Assembly (NCBI RefSeq): GCF_000756775.1 | Contig: NZ_CCSF01000001.1 | Coordinates: 1,488,001 to 1,552,000, forward strand | Length of the DNA stretch: 64,000 bases | From: Pseudomonas saudiphocaensis | GTDB taxonomy: Bacteria > Pseudomonadota > Gammaproteobacteria > Pseudomonadales > Pseudomonadaceae | Direction of reading: 5' to 3' | The notes under the pieces: generated by a model | The model's database searches: none | What the model saw: only the letters and a program-made list of their open reading frames with translations | Told to the model about the DNA's origin: nothing | In this document: in pieces, positions 1 to 8,652 of the stretch | Layout of the letters: the number at the start of each line of letters is the position of its first letter | How positions within the stretch are numbered: the first letter of the stretch is position 1 | Program-made: the position numbers and the translations under genes

Positions 1-845
1 ATTCCACCGTCCGCGGCTGGAATATCGTCAGCCGCGAGCTGGACAACTTCACTTTCGAAGCCTCCCGCGTAACCTCCGGTCGCTCGGCCGCACAGAACGA
101 CCACACCTCCACTATCCACAGCCAGTACGGATCCCGACCAGCTACCGATTCGCTGAATATTTACGGCGTCAACTACGCCGCCGGCGGCTTCAAGACCAGC
201 CTGTACGGCATGAAGGCCGAGGACCTCTGGCAGCAGTACCTGGGGATGGCGCAATACGTGCACCAGCTTGATGCAACCAGGAGCCTGCGCACCAGTTTTG
301 TGCTCTACGACACCCACGAAAGCGGGGCCGAGCGCGGCGGCAAGATCGACAACACCACCTGGTCGCTGATGCTTGGCTACAAGACCGGTGCGCATACCTT
401 CTCCGTGGCACATCAGTCGGTCGAAGGCGACTCGCCGTTCGACTACCTGGGCTTCAGCGACGGCCTGACCACCCTGCCCCAGCTGGCCAACAACGTTCAG
501 ATTCATGACTTCAATGCGCCCAACGAAAAGTCCTGGCAGCTGCGTTACGACGTAGACATGGCAGCGTTCGGCGTGCCGGGCCTGACGCTGATGGCCCGCT
601 ACATTCGCGGCACCGGCGGTGATGGCAGCCATATCGAAGCCGACAGCATGTACTTCGGACGCTACCCTGCAGGCGCCAAGCACTGGGAGCACAACCTGGA
701 GGCGCGCTACGTGGTGCAGAGCGGTGCTGCGAAGGACCTCAGTTTCAGGGTTCGCCACGCAGTGCACAGGGGTAACGGCAACGAGGCTCGTGAGGACATG
801 AACGAGCTACGCGTCATGGTCGACTACCCAATCAATATTCTTTGA
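1..845 (+). CDS. OprD-family outer membrane porin, 3' part
   Basis: The gene enters from the left edge; the open frame runs from base 3 to the TGA at 843-845, so about 280 C-terminal residues are present. The product should be a monomeric beta-barrel porin for small anionic or aromatic substrates. The sequence has alternating aromatic and polar strands, family features such as GVNYAAGGFKTSLYG and ARYIRGTGGDGS, and a C-terminal stretch with the Arg-rich strand VRHAVHRG near the end, as in OccD/OccK porins. The next gene is a TRAP solute-binding protein 130 bp downstream, so the porin probably provides the outer-membrane step for the same substrate. The exact OprD subtype (BenF-like, OpdK-like) cannot be decided from the C-terminal part alone. 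Confidence 0.85.
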   Translation, partial: STVRGWNIVSRELDNFTFEASRVTSGRSAAQNDHTSTIHSQYGSRPATDSLNIYGVNYAAGGFKTSLYGMKAEDLWQQYLGMAQYVHQLDATRSLRTSFVLYDTHESGAERGGKIDNTTWSLMLGYKTGAHTFSVAHQSVEGDSPFDYLGFSDGLTTLPQLANNVQIHDFNAPNEKSWQLRYDVDMAAFGVPGLTLMARYIRGTGGDGSHIEADSMYFGRYPAGAKHWEHNLEARYVVQSGAAKDLSFRVRHAVHRGNGNEAREDMNELRVMVDYPINIL

Positions 846-975
846 AATGACTTAAGCGAATGTGGTTCGTTTCTTGCCTGATCAAAGCCAGAATCAGTTG
901 CCTACGAGGCGCCGCTCAGGCCTCGTCAGGCGGGAAGTGAACCAGCCTTGCGGCACTACTACCGAGAAGAAAAAA

Positions 976-1956
976 ATGAGCCTGAAAAAGAACGCATTAG
1001 TCCGAAAGCTCAAAGGCACCCTGTGTGCCGCTGTCATCAGCTCCTTTGCCTTGGGCACTCCTTTCGCGAGTGCGTCAGAGATTGAGCTGCGGGCAGCGGT
1101 GTTCGTCCCTGTGAACACCAAGTGGAGCAAACCTTTCGAGATGTTTGCCGACCGCGTCAACCAGTCCGGCAAAGTGAAAATTCGCCTGATCGGCCCCGAG
1201 GCGTTGCCCGCATCCGAGCAGCCCAATGCACTGCGTTCGGGCATGGTCGACATGCTGGTGACTCCGCCAGGCACCTACAAGTCGGCGATGGTTGAAGTGA
1301 ACGCCCAGGATTTGTCCAACATGACCCTGGCCGAGCAGCGCGCCTCGGGCGGTTATGATGCCCTGAACGAAATTCTCGTAAAGCGCATGAACGGCTTTGC
1401 CCTGACCACCTACGGCACGGGCGTACCCTTCCATCTGTTCCTGAACAAGGAAATCTCCAGCGCAGAAGAACTCAAGGGACTGCGGGCGCGCACCCAGCCG
1501 ATCCATGTGCCCTTCTTCACTTCGCTCGGCATGAGTTCGGCCACCGTTTCAGTCCCGGAGCTCTACACCGCGCTGGAGCGTAACGTTGTGCAGGGTTACG
1601 GCTTCGGCCTCTGGGGTATCGAAGACTTCAGCTGGGACGAGATGACCAAGACCCGCGTCGAGCCAGGCTTCTACAACGTAGTGATCAACGTCCTGGTCAA
1701 CGATCGCAAGTGGAAGAGTCTGTCACCTGAGCATCAAGCGGTGCTTCAGGACGCAGTCGCATGGTTCGAGAAGGAGTTGCTGATTTACACCGAAGAGGAA
1801 AATGCCCGCACGCGTGCCCTCCACGAAGAGCGAGGCATCAAGGTGGTGGACCTGGGTCCCGAGTTCGCACAACAGGCTTCGGATGTTTACTGGGCGGAAC
1901 TGGAAAGACTCAGCCCCGACAATATCCCCAGGCTGAAATCCCTGCTGGTCAAGTAA
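976..1956 (+). CDS. dctP: TRAP transporter substrate-binding protein (DctP family)
   Basis: Periplasmic receptor of a tripartite ATP-independent periplasmic importer, 326 residues, normal for the family. I choose ATG 976 because a purine-rich site (gagaagaaa) precedes it and a signal peptide follows: basic N-terminus, a hydrophobic run around residues 14-28 and an Ala-X-Ala type end (FASAS). The open frame extends upstream to 862, but those residues look untranslated. Mature-protein features include the SAEELKGLRARTQP segment, where the conserved Arg of DctP proteins that holds the substrate carboxylate is expected. The membrane subunits follow directly. The substrate is unknown; an organic acid is inferred from the family and the neighbouring racemase-like enzyme. 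Confidence 0.88.
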   Translation: MSLKKNALVRKLKGTLCAAVISSFALGTPFASASEIELRAAVFVPVNTKWSKPFEMFADRVNQSGKVKIRLIGPEALPASEQPNALRSGMVDMLVTPPGTYKSAMVEVNAQDLSNMTLAEQRASGGYDALNEILVKRMNGFALTTYGTGVPFHLFLNKEISSAEELKGLRARTQPIHVPFFTSLGMSSATVSVPELYTALERNVVQGYGFGLWGIEDFSWDEMTKTRVEPGFYNVVINVLVNDRKWKSLSPEHQAVLQDAVAWFEKELLIYTEEENARTRALHEERGIKVVDLGPEFAQQASDVYWAELERLSPDNIPRLKSLLVK

Positions 1957-1962
1957 GACTGA

Positions 1963-1985
1963 GGCTGCCCCGCCTTGGGGCAGCC
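1963..1985 (+). terminator. Stem-loop between dctP and dctQ
   Basis: Perfect 9-bp inverted repeat (GGCTGCCCC / GGGGCAGCC) with a 5-base loop starting 6 bases after the dctP stop, followed by only a weak T tract (TTGTT). In solute-binding-protein operons such hairpins usually stabilise the upstream mRNA or partly terminate, giving more receptor than membrane subunits. That role is inferred. Confidence 0.7.
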
Positions 1986-2022
1986 TTGTTCCGCCCTGCC
2001 ATTACCGGCAAGAGAACTATCT

Positions 2023-2559
2023 ATGCACCTCTTTCTGCGAAGCTTCTATTTCCTCGTCAACACCTGCGCGGTACTGGCGGCCATCTGTGTTGCGCTACTG
2101 ATCATCATCATTGGTGCCGAAGCCATCTTCCGCTCCCTGGGCTGGGGATTGTTTCCAGGCGTCATCGACCTGTCCGAGTACGGCCTGTTCGTCATCGCCG
2201 TGCTGGGCGCTCCCTGGCTCCTGGCGCGCAACAAGCACATCAAGGTGGACTTCCTCTCCTCCAACCTCAAGGGCGCCTCCAAGAGTGGCGCGCAACTTAT
2301 CGTCAACCTGCTGATGCTGTTCATTTGCGGGGTGATTTTCTACTACTCGCTGATCGTGCTGGGCGAGTCCTTCATGCGCGACGAGTACATCTACAAGGAA
2401 CTGGAATTCCCTGACTGGTGGCTGCAGTGGCAGGTGCCGCTGAGCATGCTGCTGATGTTTATCGAAGTGGTTCTGCGCATGGCCAAGGTTGAGCGTGACG
2501 CTTACATCATGAAGCTCGAGGCAGAAGCCCTCGCCAACCTGCCTAACGTGGAGGCCTGA
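2023..2559 (+). CDS. dctQ: TRAP transporter small permease (DctQ family)
   Basis: Four-helix small membrane subunit of the TRAP importer, 178 residues. It couples the periplasmic receptor to the large permease. Hydrophobic segments are visible near residues 7-36, 45-62, 87-110 and 128-150, and the family-typical ARNKHIKVDFL motif sits between helices 2 and 3. ATG 2023 is preceded by an AAGAGAA ribosome-binding site and begins the hydrophobic N-terminus (MHLFLRSFYFLV); the longer frame from 1975 overlaps the dctP hairpin and is unlikely. The stop is 2 bases before the dctM start, so the two are surely co-translated. Confidence 0.9.
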   Translation: MHLFLRSFYFLVNTCAVLAAICVALLIIIIGAEAIFRSLGWGLFPGVIDLSEYGLFVIAVLGAPWLLARNKHIKVDFLSSNLKGASKSGAQLIVNLLMLFICGVIFYYSLIVLGESFMRDEYIYKELEFPDWWLQWQVPLSMLLMFIEVVLRMAKVERDAYIMKLEAEALANLPNVEA

Positions 2560-2561
2560 GT

Positions 2562-3875
2562 ATGGATTGGGTAACAACGCTGATTCTGATGTTCGGCGGC
2601 GTCATATTTTTCCTGTTGCTGGGCCTGCCCATCGTTTTCTCCTTTCTTGTCGTCAACCTGATAGGCGCCTTCTTCGTCATGGGTGGCGACGTGGGCATCA
2701 TGCAGATGGTGCGCAACATGCAAGGCTCGGTGGCGCAATATGCCCTGGCGCCCATCGTGCTGTTCGTGTTCATGGGCGAGATCATGCTGCACACCAGAAT
2801 TGCAGCCCGGGCGATCGACGCCGTGGACCGGCTGTTCAGCCGCGTCCCCGGGCGTCTGTCGCTTATCGCCGTTACCGGTGGCACCGTGTTCGCCACCCTG
2901 TCCGGCTCAACGCTGGCCAACACCGCGGTGCTGGGCAAGACCCTGCTGCCGGAAATGAAAGAGCGGGGTTACGCGCCGGGCATATCCATGGGTCCGATCA
3001 TGGCGGTGGGTGGCATCGCCATGCTGATTCCACCATCGGGCCTGGCCGTACTGCTGGGCAGCCTGGGCAAGATCTCGATCAATCAGCTGCTGATTGCGGC
3101 CATTGTGCCGGCGGCGATGATGGCGGTGCTGTTCTTCGTCTACATCATTGCCCGCTGCATGATCAACCCAAGCCTGGCCCCGGCCTATGAAGTGGAAGAG
3201 CGCTCCTGGTCCGATCGCCTGCTGCCCTTCTTCAAGTACGTCGTGCCCCTGGGTGGCATTTTCGTCGCAGTGGTCGGCAGCATGGTTGCCGGTATTGCCA
3301 CGCCGACCGAATCCGCAGCACTGGGTTCGCTGGCCAGCATCCTGGCCGCCGCCCTGTATCGCTCCCTGAGCCTCAGGGCATTGATCGACTCGATCACCGA
3401 GACCATGAAGTTCTCGGCCATGATCCTGTTCGTCATCTGCGCCTCGTCCACCTTCTCGCAGATCCTCGCCTTCTCCGGCGCCACCCACTCGATCTCGATG
3501 TTCGTTGCCGAACTGGGGCTTTCGCCCTTCGTCCTGCTGCTGGCGATGCTGGGCATCCTGCTGTTGCTGGGTTGCTTCATGGAGCAGGTGAGCATGATGA
3601 TGCTGACCCTGCCGATCTTCATGCCCATCGCCCTGAGCGCCGGCATCGAGCCGGTGTGGTTCGGCGTGATGTTGCTGATCGTGCTGGAAATGAGCCTCTG
3701 CACTCCGCCTCTGGGGCTGTTGATCTTCGTCATGCAGGGGATCGCTTCCAGCGGTACCAAACTGTCGACCATCTACGCATCGGTGACGCCCTTCATCCTG
3801 CTCGAGATGCTGGTACTGGGATTGATCATGGCCTTCCCGATCATCACCAGTTGGCTGCCCTCGATGCTGCTGTAG
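2562..3875 (+). CDS. dctM: TRAP transporter large permease (DctM family)
   Basis: Ion-coupled transport subunit of the TRAP importer, 437 residues, the normal length, with about 11-12 transmembrane helices. Recognisable family segments are the glycine-rich FATLSGSTLANTAVLG loop (the conserved SGS area implicated in sodium and substrate binding), the MLIPPSGLAVLLGSLG stretch, and TPTESAALGS in the second half. ATG 2562 follows the dctQ stop with 2 bases between. It completes the dctPQM set begun at 976. Substrate unknown; see the porin and the racemase-like gene on either side. Confidence 0.93.
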   Translation: MDWVTTLILMFGGVIFFLLLGLPIVFSFLVVNLIGAFFVMGGDVGIMQMVRNMQGSVAQYALAPIVLFVFMGEIMLHTRIAARAIDAVDRLFSRVPGRLSLIAVTGGTVFATLSGSTLANTAVLGKTLLPEMKERGYAPGISMGPIMAVGGIAMLIPPSGLAVLLGSLGKISINQLLIAAIVPAAMMAVLFFVYIIARCMINPSLAPAYEVEERSWSDRLLPFFKYVVPLGGIFVAVVGSMVAGIATPTESAALGSLASILAAALYRSLSLRALIDSITETMKFSAMILFVICASSTFSQILAFSGATHSISMFVAELGLSPFVLLLAMLGILLLLGCFMEQVSMMMLTLPIFMPIALSAGIEPVWFGVMLLIVLEMSLCTPPLGLLIFVMQGIASSGTKLSTIYASVTPFILLEMLVLGLIMAFPIITSWLPSMLL

Positions 3876-3887
3876 CGCGCAACCTCT

Positions 3888-3908
3888 AACGGGCCGTTTC
3901 GGCCCGTT
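3888..3908 (+). terminator. Hairpin after dctM
   Basis: AACGGGCC and GGCCCGTT pair perfectly around a GTTTC loop 12 bases after the dctM stop; the T tract is short. It may be a weak terminator or an mRNA-stabilising end between the TRAP genes and the racemase-like gene. Confidence 0.6.
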
Positions 3909-3956
3909 TCCATCAGACAGCCCGACAGGGTCCAGATGTATGTCGAGAGCCTTAAC

Positions 3957-4664
3957 ATGAGCCTGGGATTTGGAACACGCGCCAGAATCGGTCAACTCTA
4001 TCCATCAGCGGGTCTGTGCGATTACGAAATACAACTGATGGCACCCGAAGGCGTGCAGTTTCTAACCACCCGCGTGCCGTTCAAGAAAACCGACATCAAT
4101 CAGCACCACGCCTTCTGCGCGCACCTGGAGCAACACGCCTACCTGCTGGCAGACGCCGGGGTCGACCTGATTGCCGTCAACTGCACCGCGGTCACCATGA
4201 TGGCCGGTCCGGAACGCCTGCGCCGCCGGCTGCTCAGCGCCACCGCCAAGCCGGCCGTCACCACCATCGACGCGGTACTTGAAGCGCTGCCGCATCAGAA
4301 CATGCAACGCATCGGTCTGCTGACGCCCTACCCGCTGGAAGTCCGGCAGGCCGAGATCGCCTACCTGGCGCGCCGTGGAATCGAAGTGGTGGTCGAGCAT
4401 GCCACGCCCTGCCACAGCCCCATCGAGCAAGGCAGCCTCAGCTCGCAGCATTGGTTCGAAATGGCCGAGAAATTCGCCGGCCAGCCAATCGACGGCCTGC
4501 TGATCAGCTGTTCCGGCATACAGGTCGCTGCCCAGCTGCAGCGCATCGAAGAGCGTCTGCAACTGCCCGTGATCGCCAGCAACCAGGCCCTGCTCTGGCA
4601 TTGCCTGAGGCAGCTGGGCATCACCGAACGCAGCTCCGGCTACGGCTCCTTGCTGGCCTCCTGA
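3957..4664 (+). CDS. Asp/Glu racemase superfamily protein, maleate isomerase/AMDase-like
   Basis: Cytosolic enzyme of about 235 residues in the Asp/Glu racemase superfamily, nearest by eye to maleate cis-trans isomerases and arylmalonate decarboxylases. The expected cysteine pair is present: Cys76 in AVNCTAVTM and Cys185 in LISCSGIQV, one from each half of the pseudo-symmetric fold. The N-terminal RIGQLYPSAG segment matches the family's opening strand. Two starts are possible: ATG 3936, with no clear ribosome site, and ATG 3957, with GAGAG seven bases upstream; I prefer 3957. It lies in line with the TRAP genes, so it likely acts on the imported acid. The precise reaction (isomerisation, racemisation or decarboxylation) is not determinable here. 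Confidence 0.72.
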   Translation: MSLGFGTRARIGQLYPSAGLCDYEIQLMAPEGVQFLTTRVPFKKTDINQHHAFCAHLEQHAYLLADAGVDLIAVNCTAVTMMAGPERLRRRLLSATAKPAVTTIDAVLEALPHQNMQRIGLLTPYPLEVRQAEIAYLARRGIEVVVEHATPCHSPIEQGSLSSQHWFEMAEKFAGQPIDGLLISCSGIQVAAQLQRIEERLQLPVIASNQALLWHCLRQLGITERSSGYGSLLAS

Positions 4665-4711
4665 CTCTCTGTGATCGGGCCTAGCCAATCAAGGTCCGTG
4701 GGCATCTATCA

Positions 4712-5893
4712 ATGACCAACAGCATTCTGTTCATCATCGCGGCATTGAGCGCCTTCGGACCCTTGGCGGTGGATTTCTACCTGCCCAGCTTTCCCGCCAT
4801 GGCCACAGCCTTCTCCACAGACGTGGAGAATATCCAGCATTCGCTGTCGTCCTATTTCATCGGCCTGGCTATCGGCCAGATCATCTACGGCTCGCTGTCG
4901 GATCGCTTTGGCCGGCGTATTCCCATGCTAGTAGGGGTCGGCATCTTTACTCTGACCTCGGTGGCCTGCGCCCTGGCCACCAGCCTGGAATGGCTGATCG
5001 GCCTGCGCTTTCTCCAGGCGCTCGGCGGCTGCGCGGGGATGGTCATCGGGCGGGCCGTCACCCGCGACCTGTGCGACCCGATCAACTCGGCCAAGGTATT
5101 TTCACAGCTGATGCTCATCATGGGCGTAGCGCCTATGCTGGCTCCCTTGGGCGGAGCCTTGCTACTGGAAAGCTTTGGTTGGGAATCGATATTCATCTGC
5201 CTGGCGATCTTCAGCGCGCTGTGCTGGGTAGCGGTACTGGTAGGGCTGCCAGAAACCCGCGACCCCAACGAGCCTCCCGCGCCCCTGTCGGGCGCGCTGA
5301 AAGCCTACGGCACCCTGCTCTGCGACAAAGCGTTCATGGGCTATGTATTCAGCGGCGGCATGGCCCTGGCGGCGAAATTCGCCTACATCTCCGGCTCGCC
5401 CTTCGTCTTCATCCAGCTGTTCGGCTTGAGTCCCGAGCAGTACGGCTGGCTGTTCGGCCTCAACGCGATAGGCTTCGTCGTCGGCGCACAGCTCAATGCC
5501 AGGCTGCTCAACTACCAGTCGCCCGACTACTGGCTGATCCGGGTGGTCTGGGTATTCATCTTCTGCACCGCCACGCCCCTGGTCAGTGTGCTGCTGATGC
5601 CCGACAATTTCTGGCCCATCCTGCTCAGCCTGACGCTGGCTCTCTCTGCCCTCGGACTCCTGACCCCCAATGCCATGGTCGGCGCCATGGCGACCCACGG
5701 TCGCATCGCCGGCAGCGCCTCGGCCCTCATGGGCTGCCTGCAATTTGCCCTGGCCGCGTTCGCCTCCGCCCTGGTGGCCACCCTGCACGACGGCACAGCA
5801 ATGCCCATGCTCTGCGTAATCTTCGGTTGCGCCTTGCTATCACTTGCAGCCACCAAGGCGACCCAGCGCAAGGCGACCGACCGCCCCTCCTGA
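4712..5893 (+). CDS. Bcr/CflA-type MFS exporter
   Basis: Major facilitator protein of 393 residues with 12 predicted helices. The opening LSAFGPLAVDFYLPSFPAM is characteristic of the Bcr/CflA drug-resistance group (DHA1), and motif A appears as GSLSDRFGRRIP after helix 2; GRAVTRDLCD is another family marker. It would export a small compound by proton antiport across the inner membrane. It begins 47 bases after the racemase-like gene on the same strand and may be its partner in a catabolic unit, exporting a product or excess substrate, or may simply be an independent drug-efflux gene. Start ATG 4712 is at the natural N-terminus. Confidence 0.88.
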   Translation: MTNSILFIIAALSAFGPLAVDFYLPSFPAMATAFSTDVENIQHSLSSYFIGLAIGQIIYGSLSDRFGRRIPMLVGVGIFTLTSVACALATSLEWLIGLRFLQALGGCAGMVIGRAVTRDLCDPINSAKVFSQLMLIMGVAPMLAPLGGALLLESFGWESIFICLAIFSALCWVAVLVGLPETRDPNEPPAPLSGALKAYGTLLCDKAFMGYVFSGGMALAAKFAYISGSPFVFIQLFGLSPEQYGWLFGLNAIGFVVGAQLNARLLNYQSPDYWLIRVVWVFIFCTATPLVSVLLMPDNFWPILLSLTLALSALGLLTPNAMVGAMATHGRIAGSASALMGCLQFALAAFASALVATLHDGTAMPMLCVIFGCALLSLAATKATQRKATDRPS

Positions 5894-6054
5894 CCGCACG
5901 AGCCGCAGGTCGAAGAACCATTGGACAGCGGCTGAAGCCCTTAGCGAGCTTCATCAAGCATCGGGGTGGTGCAGCCACGCCCCGGCACAGCACGACCCGG
6001 CTCTGACCTACCCCGTCAGCTGCACGGTGTGGATCGACCAGTTTTCGGCTACGC

Positions 6055-6088
6055 AAAAAAATGGCACACCCCTTTGAGGGTGTGCCAT
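6055..6088 (-). terminator. Rho-independent terminator of the catBCA genes
   Basis: An 11-bp perfect stem (ATGGCACACCC / GGGTGTGCCAT) with a CTTTGA loop; on the minus strand it is followed by a run of seven T. It lies 39 bases beyond the catA stop. Confidence 0.9.
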
Positions 6089-6126
6089 CACCAACCACGC
6101 TAGTTTAGTTGTCAGGATTCGGCCTC

Positions 6127-7062
6127 TCAGGCGCCCTGCAACGCGCGCGGACGCTCGCTGCGAACCTCGGCCTGGGCGCAAGCAGCAGGCTGCAGCTGAA
6201 AGTCGAAATCCATGACAGCGAATCGGTCACTGGCAACTCCACGGCTGCGTGCGGCTTCCGCATCCTCGATGATGCGCAGCTGTCCAATCAGCCCATCACG
6301 GGTGGCGTAGGCAAAGTCGTCCCACAGGTACTTGTCACCCTCGAAGTTGATCTGGGTGGTCAGATGACGATAGCCAGGTGCCGAGATGAAAAAGTGCACA
6401 TGGGCCGGACGCTGGCCATGGCGGCCGAGCAAATCCAGGCATTCCTGGGTCGGACCTTGCGGATCGCAACCGTAGCCCGAGGGCACGATGGTACGTGCGC
6501 GATAGCAGCCTTCAGCGTCGGTAACGATGCGCCGGCGCAGGTTGTACTCGGACTGGCTGCTGTCGAAGTAGGAGTAATTGCCCTTGGTATTGGCATGCCA
6601 CAGGTCGACTATGGCGCCCGCCAGCGGCTTGCCCTGCTCGTCGAGCACCCGGCCCTGGAGAAACATCACGGTACCCGGATCGGTACCGTCATCCATGCGC
6701 ACTTCGCCTTCGGCCATAGGCGCACCGGCAACGTACAACGGCCCCTCGATTGTACGCGGCGTGCCACCGACCAGGCCCTGTTGCGCATCCTTGGCATCCT
6801 GCAGCAGATCGAGGAAATGCTCGATGCCAAGGCCTGCGGCCAGCAGGCCTGCTTCACCGCGCGCACCCAGGCGGTTGAGGTAGTCAACTGACTTCCAGAA
6901 TTCGCTTTCGGTGATTTCCAGGTCTTCGACAATACGCGCGAGATCCTGCACAAGGCGCAGGACGATCTGCTTGACGCGCGGGTTGCCCTGCTCCTGGCCC
7001 AGGCCGGCGGCCTGCTCGAAAAACGCGGTGACTTCGGCAGTGTGGGAGATTCTTACAGTCAT
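6127..7062 (-). CDS. catA: Catechol 1,2-dioxygenase
   Basis: Non-haem Fe(III) intradiol dioxygenase that opens catechol to cis,cis-muconate, the first step of the ortho (beta-ketoadipate) pathway. It has 311 residues, the usual CatA size. Iron ligands can be placed: a Tyr in the GNYSYF region, a Tyr in TIVPSGYGC, and both His in RPAHVHFF. The N-terminal helical linker domain (about residues 1-100), which forms the dimer and lipid pocket, is present. It is the last gene of catB-catC-catA and is followed by a strong terminator. ATG 7062 has a plausible upstream purine tract. Confidence 0.97.
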   Translation of the reverse strand: MTVRISHTAEVTAFFEQAAGLGQEQGNPRVKQIVLRLVQDLARIVEDLEITESEFWKSVDYLNRLGARGEAGLLAAGLGIEHFLDLLQDAKDAQQGLVGGTPRTIEGPLYVAGAPMAEGEVRMDDGTDPGTVMFLQGRVLDEQGKPLAGAIVDLWHANTKGNYSYFDSSQSEYNLRRRIVTDAEGCYRARTIVPSGYGCDPQGPTQECLDLLGRHGQRPAHVHFFISAPGYRHLTTQINFEGDKYLWDDFAYATRDGLIGQLRIIEDAEAARSRGVASDRFAVMDFDFQLQPAACAQAEVRSERPRALQGA

Positions 7063-7101
7063 TTTCGATCCTCGAATCTTGTTCTTATAGGGTTTCAGGC
7101 C

Positions 7102-7392
7102 TTAGCGATCATCGTCATGGATCGAGGAAGGATGGCGGCATAGCCCGTCGATCTCGATGTCCATGTAAGGGAACAGCGGCAGCTGCATCAGCGTGTCATG
7201 CAGTGCTTCCATACTGGGCACGTCGAATACGCTGTAGTTGGCGTAGTGGCCGGCAATGCGCCACAGGTGACGCCACACGCCCTCGCGCTGCAGGCGCTGG
7301 GCCAAAGCCTTCTCGTCGGCCTTCAGCTGCGCGGCCTTTTCCGGGTTCATGTCGACCGGCAGGTTGACGGTCATTTTCACGTGGAAAAGCAT
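7102..7392 (-). CDS. catC: Muconolactone delta-isomerase
   Basis: Small decameric enzyme, 96 residues, which converts muconolactone to 3-oxoadipate enol-lactone in the cytoplasm. The start MLFHVKMTVNLP, the central WRIAGHYANYSVFDV stretch and the PLFPYMDIEI end are family hallmarks. It lies between catB and catA with 27-39 base gaps, so the three genes form one transcription unit controlled from the catR-catB space. Confidence 0.97.
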   Translation of the reverse strand: MLFHVKMTVNLPVDMNPEKAAQLKADEKALAQRLQREGVWRHLWRIAGHYANYSVFDVPSMEALHDTLMQLPLFPYMDIEIDGLCRHPSSIHDDDR

Positions 7393-7419
7393 GGTCTCTC
7401 CTTACTCTGAAAATTGCTT

Positions 7420-8541
7420 TTAGCGGCGAGCGAAACGCGCCAATTGCTGCTCATCCAGGCGCAGACCCAGCCCCGGCGTGCGCGGCACATGCAACTGGAA
7501 ATCCCGGTACTCAGGCGCTTGGGTAACGATCTCCTCGGTCAGCAGCAGCGGCCCGAACAACTCGGTGCCCCAGGTGAGCTGGTTGAGGGTGAGGAAGGCG
7601 TGGGCCGAGGCAAGTGTGCCCACCGAGCCCTCGAGCATGGTGCCGCCATACAGGGCGATACCGGCGGCCTGAGCGATATGAGCGGTACGCAGCACGGCCC
7701 GCGGCCCACCGTTCTTGGCGATCTTCAGCGCAAAGATGCTGGCCGCACCGTCTGCGGCGAGGCTGAAAGCATCCTCGACGCTTTCGATGGACTCGTCGGC
7801 CATGATCGGCGCCGGACTGCGCTGGTTCAGCCGCACCTGGCCACCTCGGTTGGTGCGGGCAATCGGCTGCTCGATCAGATCGACACCGTTTTCACCCAGC
7901 ACCCGGCAGGCATAAAGCGCCTGGGACTCGTCCCAATACTGGTTGACGTCGACCCGAACGCTGGCACGGTCGCCCAGCGCGCGCTTGATGGCGATTACGT
8001 GCCTGAGGTCCTGTTCCAGCGGGTTGGCACCGATCTTCAGCTTGAACACGCGGTGGCGACGGATCTCCAACATCTGCTCGGCTTCGGCAATGTCCTGGGC
8101 GGTATTGCCGCTGGCCAGGGTCCAGGCCACCTCCAGGCTATCGCGCACCCGGCCACCGAGGAGTTCGGAAACCGGCAATCCGAGGCGCTTGCCCTGGGCG
8201 TCGAGCAACGCGCTTTCGATGCCGGACTTGGCGAAGGTATTGCCCTTGGCGATCTTGTCGAGCTTGAGCATGGCGGCATTGATGTTGCCGGCATCCATAC
8301 CCACCAGCGCTGGCGCCAGATGAATATCGATGTTGGTCTTCATGCTTTCCGGGCTTTCGTTGCCGTAGGCCAGGCCACCGATGGTGGTCGCCTCGCCGAT
8401 ACCTTCGACACCATCGCTGCAGGTGATCCGCAGTATCACCAGGGTCTGGCGCTGCATGGTATGCATGGCCAGCTTGTGCGGGCGGATGGTCGGCAGATCG
8501 ACGATGACAGCCTGGACACGTTCAATCAGTGCTTGAGTCAT
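7420..8541 (-). CDS. catB: Muconate cycloisomerase
   Basis: Enolase-superfamily enzyme (MLE subgroup), 373 residues, that cyclises cis,cis-muconate to muconolactone. Visible motifs: the KxK pair in FKLKIGANP (the second Lys is the catalytic base), metal ligands in VRVDVNQYWDE and in MADESIES, and a second catalytic Lys in FALKIAKNGG. I start at ATG 8541 (MTQALIERVQ), as in other CatB proteins; the frame is open to 8607, but that extension would run into the cat regulatory region. First gene of the catBCA unit, divergent from catR. Confidence 0.96.
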   Translation of the reverse strand: MTQALIERVQAVIVDLPTIRPHKLAMHTMQRQTLVILRITCSDGVEGIGEATTIGGLAYGNESPESMKTNIDIHLAPALVGMDAGNINAAMLKLDKIAKGNTFAKSGIESALLDAQGKRLGLPVSELLGGRVRDSLEVAWTLASGNTAQDIAEAEQMLEIRRHRVFKLKIGANPLEQDLRHVIAIKRALGDRASVRVDVNQYWDESQALYACRVLGENGVDLIEQPIARTNRGGQVRLNQRSPAPIMADESIESVEDAFSLAADGAASIFALKIAKNGGPRAVLRTAHIAQAAGIALYGGTMLEGSVGTLASAHAFLTLNQLTWGTELFGPLLLTEEIVTQAPEYRDFQLHVPRTPGLGLRLDEQQLARFARR

Positions 8542-8565
8542 ATGCGATTCCTTTGACTTCAGACA

Positions 8566-8588
8566 CCTGCGTTGCGAGCCAACGCAGG
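8566..8588. repeat. Perfect 9-bp inverted repeat between catB and catR
   Basis: CCTGCGTTG and CAACGCAGG are separated by CGAGC, 25 bases upstream of the catB start. It falls where the catB leader or promoter should lie, so it could be an operator or an mRNA leader hairpin. Function not known. Confidence 0.6.
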
Positions 8589-8652
8589 GCGGCGTATGGG
8601 CAAGCATTGCGCAAGCCCCTGCAGGCGTCCAATATCAAAGAAATGTCCCACG

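Noticed and set aside
862-975. Upstream extension of the dctP frame
   Set aside because: The signal peptide begins at ATG 976; the 38 extra residues are Arg-rich and lack a ribosome site.
2907-3995. 362-codon minus-strand frame opposite dctM
   Set aside because: Rich in His, Gln and Asp as expected for antisense of a membrane protein gene; not a real product.
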